Below, piece by piece: positions 22,331 to 33,611 of a stretch of DNA of 64,000 bases. The DNA is from Blastocladiella emersonii ATCC 22665 (Eukaryota; Blastocladiomycota; Blastocladiomycetes; Blastocladiales; Blastocladiaceae), in the NCBI GenBank assembly GCA_025594325.1, contig JANHCV010000009.1, positions 1,054,001 through 1,118,000 of the forward strand. Direction: 5' to 3'. The notes under the pieces were generated by a model. That model saw only the letters and a list, made by a program, of their open reading frames with translations. It was not told the DNA's origin and ran no database searches. A program made the translations under genes and the position numbers. Within the stretch, counting starts at the first letter, position 1. Every line of letters begins with the position of its first letter.

Positions 22331-23370
22331 GCCGGTGTGGCGCACTCTCGTCTCGCGTTCGCGCGGCGCCGCATCTCCGCTCCCTCACCCACCCCCCTAC
22401 TCGACCATGCAACCTTAGATCATGAATAGACTTGCTGCAAAATATGAATCCAGCTTGGCGATCTCGAAGTCGTCGAGGCGCGAGGACCGGCCTGCACAAT
22501 GTTTTCGTCACGCCGGCGCGCAGTTTTCGCTCCATGCCTTGAGCGGACGGCGCGGGTCACCGGAAGGCTAGTCTTAGTCGTTTGGGCAAGATTTTGTGTG
22601 CTCGAATGCCATGCATCCCGTACATGGGTCTCATCTCGTGGATGCACTGCTTCTGGGCTACCCGGACGACTGAGCCCGGTTTGTCTCCGACGACTTGTAC
22701 GCCACCTCGACACCCATGCGTCGATTTACTGACGCGCCTATGTTCGCACCGGTTAGGGATACACCGCGCTGAACGTGAAGCTCACTCGCGAGCAGTTTGG
22801 CGATACCCCCGGCTCCTTAACTCGAAATGGTCGCTTCGCCATGCAACGGCTGCAACTTTTGACTCTCAGCACTCGTGCTGGCGTTCACGAGACCCCTCGA
22901 ACTGAACGCTTGGCTCTCGGTCGCACCCGTGGTCTCTTGGGCCGATTTTCAAACTCGCACTATGCTGCCATCATCGGCAGCGCATGACCATACCTCACGT
23001 AGTACGTATCGAGGCTGTTGTCCGTTGCGCTCGTGGAAGGCTCGTAATCTGACTACGACGACGTAGCGCATCGCTTAGCTATCACTTCCTGTCCTCGTTA
23101 TCCTCATGCCACGCGGTCCACGGCGATTCGCTTCTACCCGCTGTACGCCCTCAACTCGGACCCTGGTCGAGGCCGGCAGCGTGAGTCGCGGCTCGCGGGT
23201 GACGTACGTGTTCAGCGTGTTCTCAGCCTTCAATCATGGCTGACCCGTCCTCCGCGCACGCGTAGCTCGGCTCAGCCTATAGGCCCCGTCGAGGCACCCG
23301 CGCTGTCCGCGAGCCGATCACGCTGCCGTCCTTGGCGAGGCCCCGCCTTGCGGGCGCGCACCAGTGCGAA
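22299..23370 (+). repeat. Degenerate tandem segment, copy B
   Basis: This is the second copy of the unit described for 21149-22015. The distance from the promoter motif to the GGCAGCGTGAGTCGCG block is about 870 bp here against about 665 bp in copy A, so at least one large indel separates them. Its end runs close to the 3' end of the Mg transporter gene. No intact ORF remains. Confidence 0.6.
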
Positions 23371-23436
23371 CGCACCGCCGCGAACGCGTCGTCGTCGTGA
23401 GGAATGGAATGAGTTGCGTATAAATGCGTGAGTGCG

Positions 23437-24893
23437 TTATTTCAAAATCAACCGGCCCATGGCGAGGTAGATGGAGATGCCGACCACATCCTGCACGGCC
23501 GTTTCTACACGCAAGGGTGTTGGTGAGTGGTGGGAGCGGAGGGTGAGGGGGTCCGTCGAAAGCAGCGTACCGAGTGGTCCCGCGCACAGCGCAGGGTCAA
23601 AACCGAGCCGCTTGAAGAAGATGGGCGCGAGCGAGCCGAGGATGCCGGCCGCGGACGCCGAAAGCATGATGCTGAGGCCCGAGACTACGATCGCACGCGT
23701 AGAGGATGTCAGTACTACGACGCGAGCGAAGCGACCAAATAGAGCGTACCGAGACCGGTGCGTAAGCTGTTGGTCCACAACGCAATGACGCCCGTGAGCC
23801 CAGCGAGGAGGAGGATACCGAGACAGAACGCGGACGTGAACTCGCGCCAGAGCACCTTCGAAATACTCTTCCAGCTAGTATGCGACGCGTGCCCGGTCGC
23901 CAGCGCGCGCAACGTGCTTGTGGACGCCTGGAGCCCAATATTCCCGCAGATACTCGAGACCATGGGCATGAAGTTAACGAGCACGACAAACTTCTCGAGC
24001 ACGTCGCTGAAGGTGCCGACCATGGCGCCGACGCCCATCTCGAGGACCACCGTCAGCATGATGGCGGGCAGGCGGCGCACGGCGAGCGCCCACGGCGACA
24101 TCTTGCCGAGCCGCCCCGCGTCGTCGTCGCGCAGCAGCTTCTGCACGCGCGCGCCCACCAGCAGGTGCATGTCGTGCCGCGTCAGGCCCGGGTCCAGCAT
24201 CGACTGCAGGAACTCGAGCTCCGTCAGCGTCGCGGCCGCGTGCGCCGCACTCGCCGGTGTCAGGTCGCCGTACCCGTGCGCGCCCGCGGCCGCCGCGAAC
24301 GTCGACGCGAACGATCCAGACACTTTGGGCGAGCCCGGACGGCTATGCCCGCCGTACGACGAGAGCAGCGACGGCTCGCGCGACGCCCCCGCAATCGACC
24401 CGCCGCCGGGCGCGAGCCCCGTGCCCGCCGACGCCACGGACGCGGACCGGTACGACGTCGCGGGCGACGGCGCGCGCACCTGCAGGCGGAACGGCGCGTG
24501 CGGCACGTCGGCGTGCAGCGACCCGGAGCGCGACCCGCGCGCTGCTGCTGCGGTGGCGCCGCCGCCGTTTGGGCGGTGTGGCGAGGGACCACCGCCCAGG
24601 AGCAGGTCGCTGTCACCCTCCCCGCGTGCGTCATCGTCATCATCATCGTCATCCAGGTCGAGCAGCAGCGGCGACGTGCTGAGCGATCCCATGGCAATCG
24701 CCTCGAACTCGGGCGGCGCGTCGCTCGCCCCCGCCGCGCCGAGTGGCGGTCGCAGGCGCGTTGCTGGTGGTGACCGCGACCGAGACTGCGAGCGGAGGCG
24801 CAGGAAGCTGGTGCCGTTGTGCGCGGCGGCGGCAGAGGGGCCGTCGAGGTCGTCGTAGGGCATGCCGTTCGTTGTGGCGCGGTGTTGATGCAT
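23437..24893 (-). CDS. SLC41/MgtE-type divalent cation transporter
   Basis: A predicted Mg2+ transporter of about 441 aa with exons 24893-23750, 23684-23571 and 23504-23437; both introns have GTACGC donors. Residues 1-~190 are disordered with a poly-Asp run. The membrane part has the MgtE/SLC41 signature: LPAIMLTVVLEMGVGAMVG, then SSICGNIGLQASTSTLRALATGH, a further helix, APIFFKRLGFDPALCAGPL, and ETAVQDVVGISIYL at the end. Only one MgtE repeat is present, whereas animal SLC41 proteins have two, so it may act as a dimer. I prefer ATG 24893 because the in-frame sequence back to ATG 25115 is CT-rich and Arg/Pro-rich, like a 5' leader. Confidence 0.85.
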
Positions 24894-25461
24894 GGGGGCC
24901 GGGGGTTCCGAGCCAGCGGAGCGGGAAGGGAGTTGCAGCAAGCTAGCTTCGTGTGCGAGAGGGATTGCGGGAGGAGAGTAGGGAGGGCGGGGAGAAGGGA
25001 GGGAGGGAGCGGGCGCGGGAGGGGTGGCACAGGCGGCGAAGGCGGCGAAGGCGCGCGGCCGCGAGGCGCGAGACGCCGCGCCGATCGCTGCTCTCACGCT
25101 CTGAAGGCGGTGCACTCGATGTCTGTGCTCAGCTCTCAGTGATCTGGTGCTCTAGGAGTGCTTACGGTCGTGCTCATGGCCATCTCAACTGTGCGGGGGT
25201 CGGCGTTGTCGGGGCCGCGCAAGGGGGACCCGCTGCCGCTGCGAGGGCAGATGGGCTTCACGGTCAGCCCCCACACATCGGCCAAGCGGTCGCCCAGCGA
25301 GCGATCTCGTTGGGCGGGAAGTGCGTTCAGCCCTCGACGAGGGAGTGGGCAAGCGGGATGGAGGGGTGTCGAGTCCACGGCGAGCGAGCGGGCGGGCGGG
25401 CGATAGCAGTTACGAGTACATTTCAAAAGGAAGGGGTACGAGATCATGGCACAGGCCCACA
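24894..25461. other. Intergenic region
   Basis: This holds the CT-rich (on the minus strand) leader and promoter of the Mg transporter and the 3' flank of the bL35m gene. I see no gene. Confidence 0.5.
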
Positions 25462-25909
25462 TTACGCCTTGTGCGAGTAGGGCATGAGGCGGTGCAGCGT
25501 CCGGGTCATGGCCTTGCCGTAGGGCTCGGCCATGGCGCTCAGGCGGTTGAACCGGCTGCTCGACATGCCCTGGTTGAGATGCGACTACACACACGATGCG
25601 GAGTTAGATCACACGCCGGTATCGTAACAAACGAACCGACAACGCACCTTGTTGACCTTCATGCGCTTGAACTCGCGGTCGTTGCCAACGGCGAGCCAGC
25701 GCTTGGCCGTGCCCTTGTGCGTCTTGAGCTTGTACTTGGACAGCGACCGCACGGGCGTCGCGAACGGCGTCCATGCTACTCTCCGCCCACAGAACAGCGA
25801 TCAGTTCCATGGTCCCCAATCTCCGAGTTCAGTGGGACCCACCTGGCGCGCGGGCCACCGACACGACCGACCGCAGCGACGACGAGATGGAGGACAGGAG
25901 GCTGCTCAT
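25462..25909 (-). CDS. MRPL35: Mitochondrial large-subunit ribosomal protein bL35m
   Basis: A component of the mitochondrial ribosome. Three exons (25909-25843, 25775-25648, 25584-25462) give 105 aa. The L35 signature is clear after splicing: YKLKTHKGTAKRW, a short loop, FKRMK, then SHLNQGMSSSRFNRLS and a C-terminal LHRLMPY. The N-terminus (MSSLLSSISSSLRSVVSVA) is Ser/Arg-rich without acidic residues, as expected for a mitochondrial targeting sequence. Introns are 67 and 63 nt; the second has a CTAAC branch site. No single frame covers the gene, so it is only visible after joining exons. It is transcribed divergently from the disordered protein at 26144, sharing a 234-bp promoter region. Confidence 0.9.
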
Positions 25910-26143
25910 GACGTGCGTTGCACCAGGTTAGGGTTGATTCGTGGCAGTGGTGGTGGCGTAGCAAGGAGCGGCGATTCCACGTAAAGCGTGAGGCAAAACC
26001 GATTTCATTGCAACGCAGCCTCCACCTGATGAAACGTGATGTCTCCAACCCCGCGAGACGCGTCGGCCGCGCGACGCGTTCGTTTCACCGCGCGCAATCG
26101 GCCCTCCCTCTCTTCCTCGCCCCTTGGAACCACCTCCGCCGCC

Positions 26144-27490
26144 ATGAACGCAGAAGACGATGCAGTCACCGACCTGTCGGCCTCGGCCACCGTGACCGCC
26201 GCCAGCAGCGGCGGCGCGCGCGGCCTGCTCAAGTCCAAGTCCAAGAGCTTCTCCAACATGTCGTTCGGCCAGAAGCAGCACATCCTCAAGGCCATGTTCG
26301 ACAAGCGCAACGGCGTCCCGCCGCCCAAGCAGGACCCGCCGCGCCGCGCCAAGATGCCGCCCCCGCCCCCGCCTCCCCCACCGCCCATGGCGGGCGACGA
26401 CGAGGACGATGACTACGAGGACGAGACGCCCGAGGACGCCGCTGCGGCATCCGCCGCCAAGAAGTCGGCCGCGCAGCCGATTCAGCAGCTCCCGCGCCGC
26501 CCGCCCTCCCCGCGCCGCATGTCCAAGTCGCCGCTCAGCCAGTCGGTCGCCGAGGACGCGCCGCCGCCCGCGCCGCCGTCGGGCAAGACGGGCATCCCGC
26601 TCTCGCCGTCCAAGAACCAGGAACTCAACAACAGTGGCCGCCTGTCGCCGCTCGAGCAGCGCGCGCTCGAGAAGGAGGGCGTGGCGCGGCGCCGGTCCAA
26701 CTTCGAGGACCGTGGCGCACCATCCACTGAGCGCCGCACCAGCGGCAGCGAAGAGGGCGGCGCGCTGTCCGTCTCGCGCTCGTCGCGCCGCACGTGCCGG
26801 TCGACGCCGCCCGGCCCGTCCATCAGCGTGCAGCTCCCGTCGCCGAGCGAGTACGCGCACCCGCCACAGCCTCAGTTCCAGCACCACCCGCAGCTCGTGT
26901 ACCAGGCTGCGCCAGCCCCCACGCCGCCCATCGTCGCCGGCCCGTCGGACCAGCTCTTCAAGCAGACCGTGTTGTCGTTCGAGCAATGCCTCCACCACGC
27001 CATGGACATGAACACGATGCTCCTGCAGCACCTCGCGCGCGGGTCCGCCGCCGCGACAACGGCGGTCGCGGCGACTCCCGCGGCGGCACGCACGGTTTCC
27101 GCGCCCATCGTGTTCCCCTCGTTGCACCACCACCACCCACACTTCTCGCACGCCGGCTCGCCCGGCCACGGCGCCAAGTCCCCGACGTGCAACTACTGCC
27201 ACGCACCGCCGCTACCCGCGCCGAAACCCGTGGCAGCCGCGGTACCGCGCCGCTCTGAGTCATCGCGCGCAGAAGACGCAACCAACTACGCGCGCGGCGT
27301 GCAGCGGCTGCAGGACCTGGTCGCGCTCGTCCGCGCCAACACCCAGCGCCAAGCCAAGGTCATGGCCGGGCTCCAGGAGCAGGCGTGCGCCGAGCAGCAC
27401 CGTCGCGCGCAGCGCGAGGTCGATGGGCTCGTTCAGCTGCTGGCCACCGGCGGGGGTGGTGGAGCGGGGAAGCGCGGGCATGGGATGTAG
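26144..27490 (+). CDS. Hypothetical disordered proline-rich protein
   Basis: A single-exon protein of about 448 aa. It has low-complexity segments: a run of ten prolines near residue 75, acidic DDEDDDYEDE, Ser/Pro/Arg blocks with many possible phosphorylation sites, and a His cluster (LHHHHPHF) followed by CNYCH. A conserved-looking N-terminal helix (FSNMSFGQKQHILKAMFDKRN) and a C-terminal amphipathic region (RLQDLVALVRANTQRQAKVMAGLQEQ) are the only likely folded parts. I recognise no family. It could be a scaffold or cytoskeletal regulator, but that is a guess. I start at ATG 26144, which has a good context (GCCGCCATG); in-frame ATGs at 26036 and 26039 are possible. Confidence 0.65.
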   Translation: MNAEDDAVTDLSASATVTAASSGGARGLLKSKSKSFSNMSFGQKQHILKAMFDKRNGVPPPKQDPPRRAKMPPPPPPPPPPMAGDDEDDDYEDETPEDAAAASAAKKSAAQPIQQLPRRPPSPRRMSKSPLSQSVAEDAPPPAPPSGKTGIPLSPSKNQELNNSGRLSPLEQRALEKEGVARRRSNFEDRGAPSTERRTSGSEEGGALSVSRSSRRTCRSTPPGPSISVQLPSPSEYAHPPQPQFQHHPQLVYQAAPAPTPPIVAGPSDQLFKQTVLSFEQCLHHAMDMNTMLLQHLARGSAAATTAVAATPAAARTVSAPIVFPSLHHHHPHFSHAGSPGHGAKSPTCNYCHAPPLPAPKPVAAAVPRRSESSRAEDATNYARGVQRLQDLVALVRANTQRQAKVMAGLQEQACAEQHRRAQREVDGLVQLLATGGGGGAGKRGHGM

Positions 27491-27674
27491 ATGGGATGAA
27501 TACATGCGACTGGGTTGAGCGGTCGAGGATTGTGAAGGGTGAGGCGAGGCCGGGGAAGCGATGAGTGTATTCGTGCAATCCGACCCGTTCCAGCGTGATC
27601 ATGGCCACCAACTGCACCGTGTCCGAGTCTCGGGCAGCCGTCCAGCACCGCGGTGCTACTTGATTGTACAAAGG

Positions 27675-27727
27675 GCCGCACTCGCGCGGACAGCGCGGTC
27701 TTTTCACGGCGTCCGCGCGAGTGCGGC
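27675..27727. repeat. Hairpin repeat, copy 1
   Basis: A perfect 17-bp inverted repeat (GCCGCACTCGCGCGGAC and its complement) surrounds a 19-nt loop containing GTCTTTTCACGG. The same loop and stem recur at 28895. It could form a very stable stem in DNA or RNA. Confidence 0.7.
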
Positions 27728-28894
27728 TCAACAACGCGGAGCCGGGCGGCGGTCCGGGGGTGCCTATAAGCACGTTCGCGGCTCGAACCGAACGTCGCGA
27801 GGTCCCGTTCCGAGCGGTACAGGATTCCAAGCGGTCAATGTGCGAAGTTGAAGCGTCAGCCAAACATAAACGAATGTGCTCGCCCGCAGCCAATGGTAGC
27901 GACGAGTAGCCTCACGACGAACGCCGCAGTGTTGCCCGATGCGTGTGTAAACCTCGAAATCATCGAGGTGCAACGCGGTGGCCAGGGTGTAGCACGCTGA
28001 ACGAACTTGATCCTGGAGCATGACCAAGGCGATTAGCAGCAGAGTAGCGAGTGGCTTTTGACCGGTGGAACAGCGGAGAGGTTGATACGATGGCAACGAG
28101 GCGAGTCCATGTCGCTTCCACCGGTATGCGCATGGTCCATTGCTTACGGCGAATGCGACGGTGCATAGGCTGCGCCCATTCGCGCCTTGGAGATCTCTCT
28201 GCGGTTTTACACGTTCATCACTGGAACAGTTTGCGACTAGCTGTGTGAGTCGGACACAATTTGGACACGTCGAGAACGTCTTTTTCGCCTATCATCATGC
28301 ACTACACAACGCGCATCGTGCAGGACGCCCTCATGTTCGCCAGGTCGTACTGGGCAAACGTGTGTGAGCAGTCGCCAAGGGAAAGCGTAGAGCATAATCG
28401 CCTAGATTAACCAGCATTCCGGGATCCGGGCTACTTCAACCGCTTGAAGCGGGACATGCAAGCCGAGAGTGGCGCGTCAAACATGAGCAAGCGCCGGCTG
28501 GGCGCGAACGGTGGCGAGCCAAAGTGGCGGCGCGCCAAGTTTTCCAGAGGTAATACAAAGCGTCGAAGCCATAAAATCTATTGCAGCAAGTCTTGATACA
28601 TGGCGATGCGTGTGTACATGGTTGTCTAGTGGGTCGAGGGAGCGAGAACGGGTCGCGGGCGCAGAGCGGCTGAAACAGTCACGCCGTCGCGACGCGGAGT
28701 TCATCTCGCTTGCACGCGCGTCCGACGAGCGAACCTTCTCGACCCGCTCGACGTCGCAAGCGGAAGGCACAAGACTTAAACATGTATTCGACGCGAATCA
28801 TAACTTCCCGTAACCTCGATCGCCTGCAACCGCGGCACACTTGCGCCCCGCTCCATCGCACTCCGCTCCGCGCTGCGACGCGAATGTACCAAGG

Positions 28895-28947
28895 GCTGCA
28901 CTCGCGCGGGCGGCGCGGTCTTTTCACGGCGCCCGCGCGAGTACGGC
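28895..28947. repeat. Hairpin repeat, copy 2
   Basis: The same loop and spacing as copy 1. One inner base pair has changed on both sides (A-T in copy 1, G-C here), keeping the pairing. Elsewhere there is one G-T wobble and one mismatch. Confidence 0.65.
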
Positions 28948-29843
28948 CCAGCAGCGCAGAGCCACGCGACGGGCGAGGCGGCCATGGCCGTAAGATCGCT
29001 GCACAACCAATGCTGCAAGGTTCGAGTCTTGAAGGCGCACGATGACGCGCTGCTCACTGGCAAGCAATCGAGACGGGATACGGAAGAATGGCGGCAAAGT
29101 AATGGGCAAAATGACTAGTGCGCGTGGCGCGACCAAAGACGACGGTCTACGCGCGGCGAGACCTGAGCGTCGCGAAGGCAGCAGCTCGACCCAGCTTGGC
29201 GCGGCCGCTGTAGAACGCCGATGGTTCGGGAAGTTGCGGTTTCAGCATGCGTCTGAGCGAGATCTGCGCCCCGTGCGACCCGTCGTTCATCTGGATCCCC
29301 ACCACGCGCATTTGACCAGTGCGTCTTGAATTGTGCGTTGCACGGCATGAACGTGATGATGGTCATGCCGCCCGAAGCACGGGAAAGTGGTCCGACCGTG
29401 CTCGTAGTCCAGCGCGTGACGGGTGCTACTCAGCGACAGAACGAGCACTGGTGAGCAGGAGCCCCGTGGGGGAATAGGGTGGCCGCATCATACCGTACAC
29501 AATGTCATGAGCACCTTGCTACCTGATAAGCCCGATCCCACACGGTCGTCGTGGCGCGGGAACACTTCTTGCAGCGCATGTCGTGTTTGGGCGCCGCGAG
29601 TCGAGCAAGCCGGTTCCGCGCGACGGTGAGACACACGATGGACGCGCCCCGCCGACTGCGAGCGCGAGCCGGGGCGGCCGCCCAAGGACGTGCAGGTCGA
29701 CGGCCGCCGGCGCCAGAGACGCGAAGTGGGAGGAAGTTGCAAGGGGAACGATTGAAGTGGGGTCGTAAGGGAGCGAGAATCGAGCGCGACCGACGCGCGG
29801 CATTTTCACAGCAGCGCGGCTAGCTCCAGTCGGTGCAGCAAGT

Positions 29844-30701
29844 CTAAGCTCTCCGTTGTATGGGTCGCGACATGATCTCGTACGGTTCGTCGAGCGGGTT
29901 GCCGTCGTCGTCGACGTAGTTGCTGGGCGAGATGCCGTCAATGGCGAAGCCGAGGCGGCGGTAGAAGGCGATGGCCGCCGTGTTGACTACGTCGTTCGTC
30001 AGCACCGCTCTTCAACCAGACCGATCGAAGAAGACGGAGCGTACCCTTGTACACGGTGAGCATAAGCTTCTCCATCTTATTCTCGCGGCCCACGGCGTCC
30101 GCGACGCGCACGAGGAACGCGCCGAGTCCGCGGCCCTGGAACGCGGCGCGCACCTGGACCTCGTACAGGTAGCCGACGGGCACCTCCCAGTCAAAGTCCG
30201 GGTGGTCGTCGGTCGAGAACTGGAACATGAGGAGCGCGGCGACGTGCGAGGTCGCGCGGTCCGTCAGCACCAGGAACCGCTGCTCGGGCGCGTCCATGTC
30301 GCGGCGCTTGTTGGCGTCGTCCCACTGCTCAGCCTCGTCGTAGATGGGCTCCATGTTCTCCTTGACGAGCGCGAACAGGGACTCGAAGAGCGGCGCGGAG
30401 AGGTCCGTGCGACGGTAGAAGGCGAGCGCAAAGTCGTCGCCGTGCCGACTGTTCACGTCCCGCGTCAGCGCACGGTTCGTAACCCCGCAACGTCAAGCGT
30501 ACCGCATCCAGTCGGCGAACCACGGCAGCCGCGAGTACTCGGCCTCGCCGAACGTGAACCGCTGACACGGCCAGCGCGTGCGTCAGCGTCGTGCACCCCT
30601 CACCGTCGTCGCTGCACCCGTACCTCGGTCGCGCGCTCCGCGATCCGGCGCGCCTTGCGCGTCTCCTTGGGCACCTCGTCGCCGCCTTTAGATTGCTCCA
30701 T
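29844..30701 (-). CDS. NAA40: N-alpha-acetyltransferase 40 (Nat4/NatD type)
   Basis: A GNAT-family enzyme that acetylates the N-termini of histones H2A and H4. Four exons (30701-30624, 30561-30503, 30448-30045, 29986-29844) give 227 aa. Order: a basic N-terminus, WFADWM, KENMEPIYDEAEQWDD (matches the NMxxLYxxxxW motif of NAA40), LLMFQFSTDD, then YLYEVQVRAAFQGRGLGAFL with the acetyl-CoA loop QGRGLG. MLTVYKVNTAAIAFYRRLGF follows and the protein ends with SYEI-like PYEIMSRP. Introns are 54-62 nt. The C-terminal exon is recoverable only by splicing at a GTACGC donor; without it the protein would end in an unrelated tail. Confidence 0.9.
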
Positions 30702-31083
30702 GTTAGGTGATGCGCGCTGCCGATCTGGCGTTCGCAAGGGCAGGGACGAAAGACGCGGCGCGTCGCCGATCCAGCTGGCGGAGGCGCCCGATCCCGCGTG
30801 TCTCGCACCCCCTCGCAAAAGTGTCTCCACCCTCGCACGTGCAGCGCGCGCGCGACGCTTCTCTCCTCCCTTGCGCGGGTAAACACCAGGCGCGGAGAAG
30901 GAAGAAATGGGGAGGGTTGCTCGTTTGCTTGCGTGCGGCGGCGCCGTGAGAACGCCACCGCCCATCGGATCGCCATGGGAGCCAACGGCCGCGGTCCCGG
31001 CGGCTTCTCTCCCTCTCTCCCCGCGCCGATCGCGCTGTTCATCACCCTCCATCGCTAATTGCAACGTCATTAACACCACCACC
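30702..31083. other. Divergent promoter region between NAA40 and the MFS transporter
   Basis: This is GC-rich without a clear TATA box on either side. I see no gene. Confidence 0.5.
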
Positions 31084-33314
31084 ATGGACTCGGCCGCCGA
31101 CGTCGCGGCAGTCCCCGCCACCGCGAGCCCAGGCGCCGCGAGGGACATGACGCCGTCGCCCGTTGGCAGCGTGCGCGGCCGGCTGTACGCGGACAAGCAC
31201 GGCCCACCGCCGGCGCTGAGCGAGGAGAAGCTGCACCATCACCATCGCGCGCATGTCCCGCCGCCGCTCGCGCCGCCCGCGAACACGGCGTCGTGGAGCT
31301 ACCGCCTGCGCCACCACCCGTGGGCCGTCGCGTCGCTCGCGGCGTTTACCATCTTTGTCGATATGGTCGTCTGTGCGTTGCCTGTTGTCGCTCGGCGAGG
31401 TTACCGCGGTGTGACTGTACTGTGGGGGGTTGTAGACTCGGCGGTGATTCCCATCCTGCCCGACATTACCATCAACACGCTCGGCCTGACCACGTCGCAC
31501 ACGGGCATTCTCGTCGGCGTCTACGGTACGCGCCCACACTGGCTCCTGCCACTCCACCGGTCCCTGACCCGAACCCATCCATAGCTGCGGGTCTGCTCGT
31601 CTTCACGCCCGTGTTCGGGTACTGGTCCGACACGCGGCAGGACCGGCGCCTTCCCGTCCTCGCCTCGCTCGCGGGCCTCGCCGTCTCGTCAGCGCTGTTC
31701 CTCGTGTGCACCGAGTTCTGGCAGTACCTGCTGGTGCGCATCCTGCAGGGCGTGGCCGCCGCGGGCAACTGGACCGTCTCCCTCGCGCTCGCCAGCGACG
31801 TGTTCCCCGCGGACCAGCTCGGCGTCGTCATGGGCTTTGTGCTGTCGGGCATGAACCTCGGGTACCTGTTCGGTCCGGCGATCGGCGGCGTCCTGTACGG
31901 CAGCGTCGGGCACCGCGCGCCGTTCATCTTCTTTGCCGTGCTCTCGGTCGTCGCGATCGCCGCGCGCCTGTTCGTCGACGAGACGTACGCGCTCGCGTTC
32001 AAGCAGGCCGCGCCCACCACGCCCGCGTCGGCCGCACCGTCGGCGTCGGCGGTCTCGTCGGTCGAGAGTAGTGGCAAGAAGGTGACGTTCATGACGCTCA
32101 TCAAGGCGCGGCCCGTCTGGGTCAACGCCCTCGCCGTGGTCGTCACGGGCACGCTCAATAGCGGGCTCGAGCCCGTTCTCCCGCCGTTCCTCTCGTCCAC
32201 GTTCGGGACCTCGGTCACGACCAACGGGCTCCTGTTCCTCGCCGTGTCGGTGCCTGGACTTGTGACTGCTCCGCTCGGTACGATCGGTTCCGCGCGGTTC
32301 CGTGAATTGCGGACTAACCCAGCGTGTGTAGCCGGCCACTTCTGCGACCGCTACTCCGGCCGCCTCGTCCTCATCGCGGGCCTGATCCTGACCGCGATCG
32401 CGGCGCCGCTCATGGCCGTGATGCCGACGCTCTTCACGACGGCCGCGGCCATGGTCTTCTTCGGCGCCGTGTTCCCGATCGCCGTAACCCCGCCCCTCCC
32501 GGAAATGGGCAACTACGTCAACGACCACTACCCACAAGCCGCGGGCCAAGTCTACTCGGTCTTCAACGTCGCCTACTCGCTGTCCATGTTCATCGGCCCC
32601 ATCATATCGGGCACGCTCTACGACAAACTCGGCCTGATCCCGGTCTTCGCCATCTTCGCTGGCCTGTGCGTCGTCATGGCCGCCGCGTACCTTTACTACG
32701 ACCGCACGCTCGCGCGCGAGGAGCTCGCCGACACGCTGCGCCAGGGCGACCGCGAGCTCGTCCGCGCGCTCGACCGCCGGCCCGAGACGGGCGGCGCGGT
32801 GCCGTTTTCCCCCGCACCGCCCGCGACGTTTGCTGACTTTTACTACGCCGCGCGCGCTGACGAGGACGCGCGGCGGCGGAGCGGCGTCTCCGCGGCCGGG
32901 GAAGGTGGGGTCTCGCGCCGCACGTCGCGGCTCAGCCGGCTCAGCTTCCTCAGCCGCCGGCGCAGCGAGGCCGCGGCGGTCGCGATGGCGGCCACGATCC
33001 CGGCGGCCGCGGCCGACCGGCTCCGCGCCGAGTACGCGGCGGCTGAGGCGGGGGCGGTCCCGGAGGTGCCCGCCGTGGCGCTCGCGGAGACTGGGGCGGT
33101 GGCCGGGCCGGTGGCGGCTACGCCGCGGGTCACCGGCGACGCGTCGCCGTCGATTGCCGAGGCGGCGGGGGCGGCCGAGCTGGAGGTGGTGAGCGAGAGC
33201 GAAGGGGTCCCGCCGACGCCGCGGTCGCCCGAGACGGACCTCAGCGGGCTAATCGGGAGCTACTCGGACCCGTCGAGCCCGGCGGTCCCGGGGACTGTCG
33301 GGGAGCGCAGTTGA
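31084..33314 (+). CDS. Major facilitator superfamily transporter, vesicular-amine-transporter-like
   Basis: A 684-aa membrane transporter in four exons (31084-31372, 31436-31525, 31585-32277, 32332-33314). The first helix reads FTIFVDMVVYSAVIPILPD after splicing, the D-MVVY-xxVPxLP pattern of SLC18/TetA-like drug:H+ antiporters. The loop 2-3 motif A is GYWSDTRQDRR. There are about 12 predicted helices with a central loop (~residues 230-270) rich in Ala/Ser. A long cytoplasmic tail of roughly 200 residues after YLYYDRTLAREEL contains Arg/Ser-rich and acidic blocks. The N-terminus has a His cluster (KLHHHHRAH). The substrate cannot be told from sequence; cationic amines or drugs would be usual. 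Confidence 0.88.
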
Positions 33315-33611
33315 GAGGGAGAGTAATATACACCTAATAGACGCCATCGCGCCCATGCGGAGAAGAATGGACGAGTAGTATGAGTCACGGGACGGGCTGC
33401 AGCTCCCCGGCCGCCCCGCGTTGCGCCCGCCCGCCGTCTCGAGCTCTCGTCGACGCACGGTCAAGCGCTAGTGAACTCGTCAATCGCAATGTAAGTCTAT
33501 GCAACATGTTATCCGCGCCATGCTCTCGCGGATGGGGTGGTACAGACATGGGAAGCGTCACTCACGCCCGGCTCCCGACGACCGCACGCGGACGTAGACT
33601 CTCGCCCGAAC

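Larger units (their letters stand above)
27491..29843. other. Gene-poor region with repeated hairpins
   Basis: There is no supported gene in 2.3 kb. The main structure is two copies of a hairpin-forming repeat (27675-27727 and 28895-28947). Flanking sequence is loosely similar between copies, including a TGTATTCG block upstream of each, so a larger unit of about 1.2 kb may have been duplicated. Confidence 0.5.

Noticed and set aside
24653-24700. CATCGTCATCATCATCGTCATC microsatellite
   Set aside because: It encodes the poly-Asp run of the Mg transporter N-terminus, so it is coding low complexity and not an independent repeat.
25158-25910. Plus-strand frames across the bL35m locus
   Set aside because: The spliced minus-strand product matches bL35m across three exons, so the plus frames are shadows.
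29018-29030. GGTTCGAGTCT resembling a tRNA T-arm
   Set aside because: No A-box, anticodon stem or matching acceptor stem can be formed around it.
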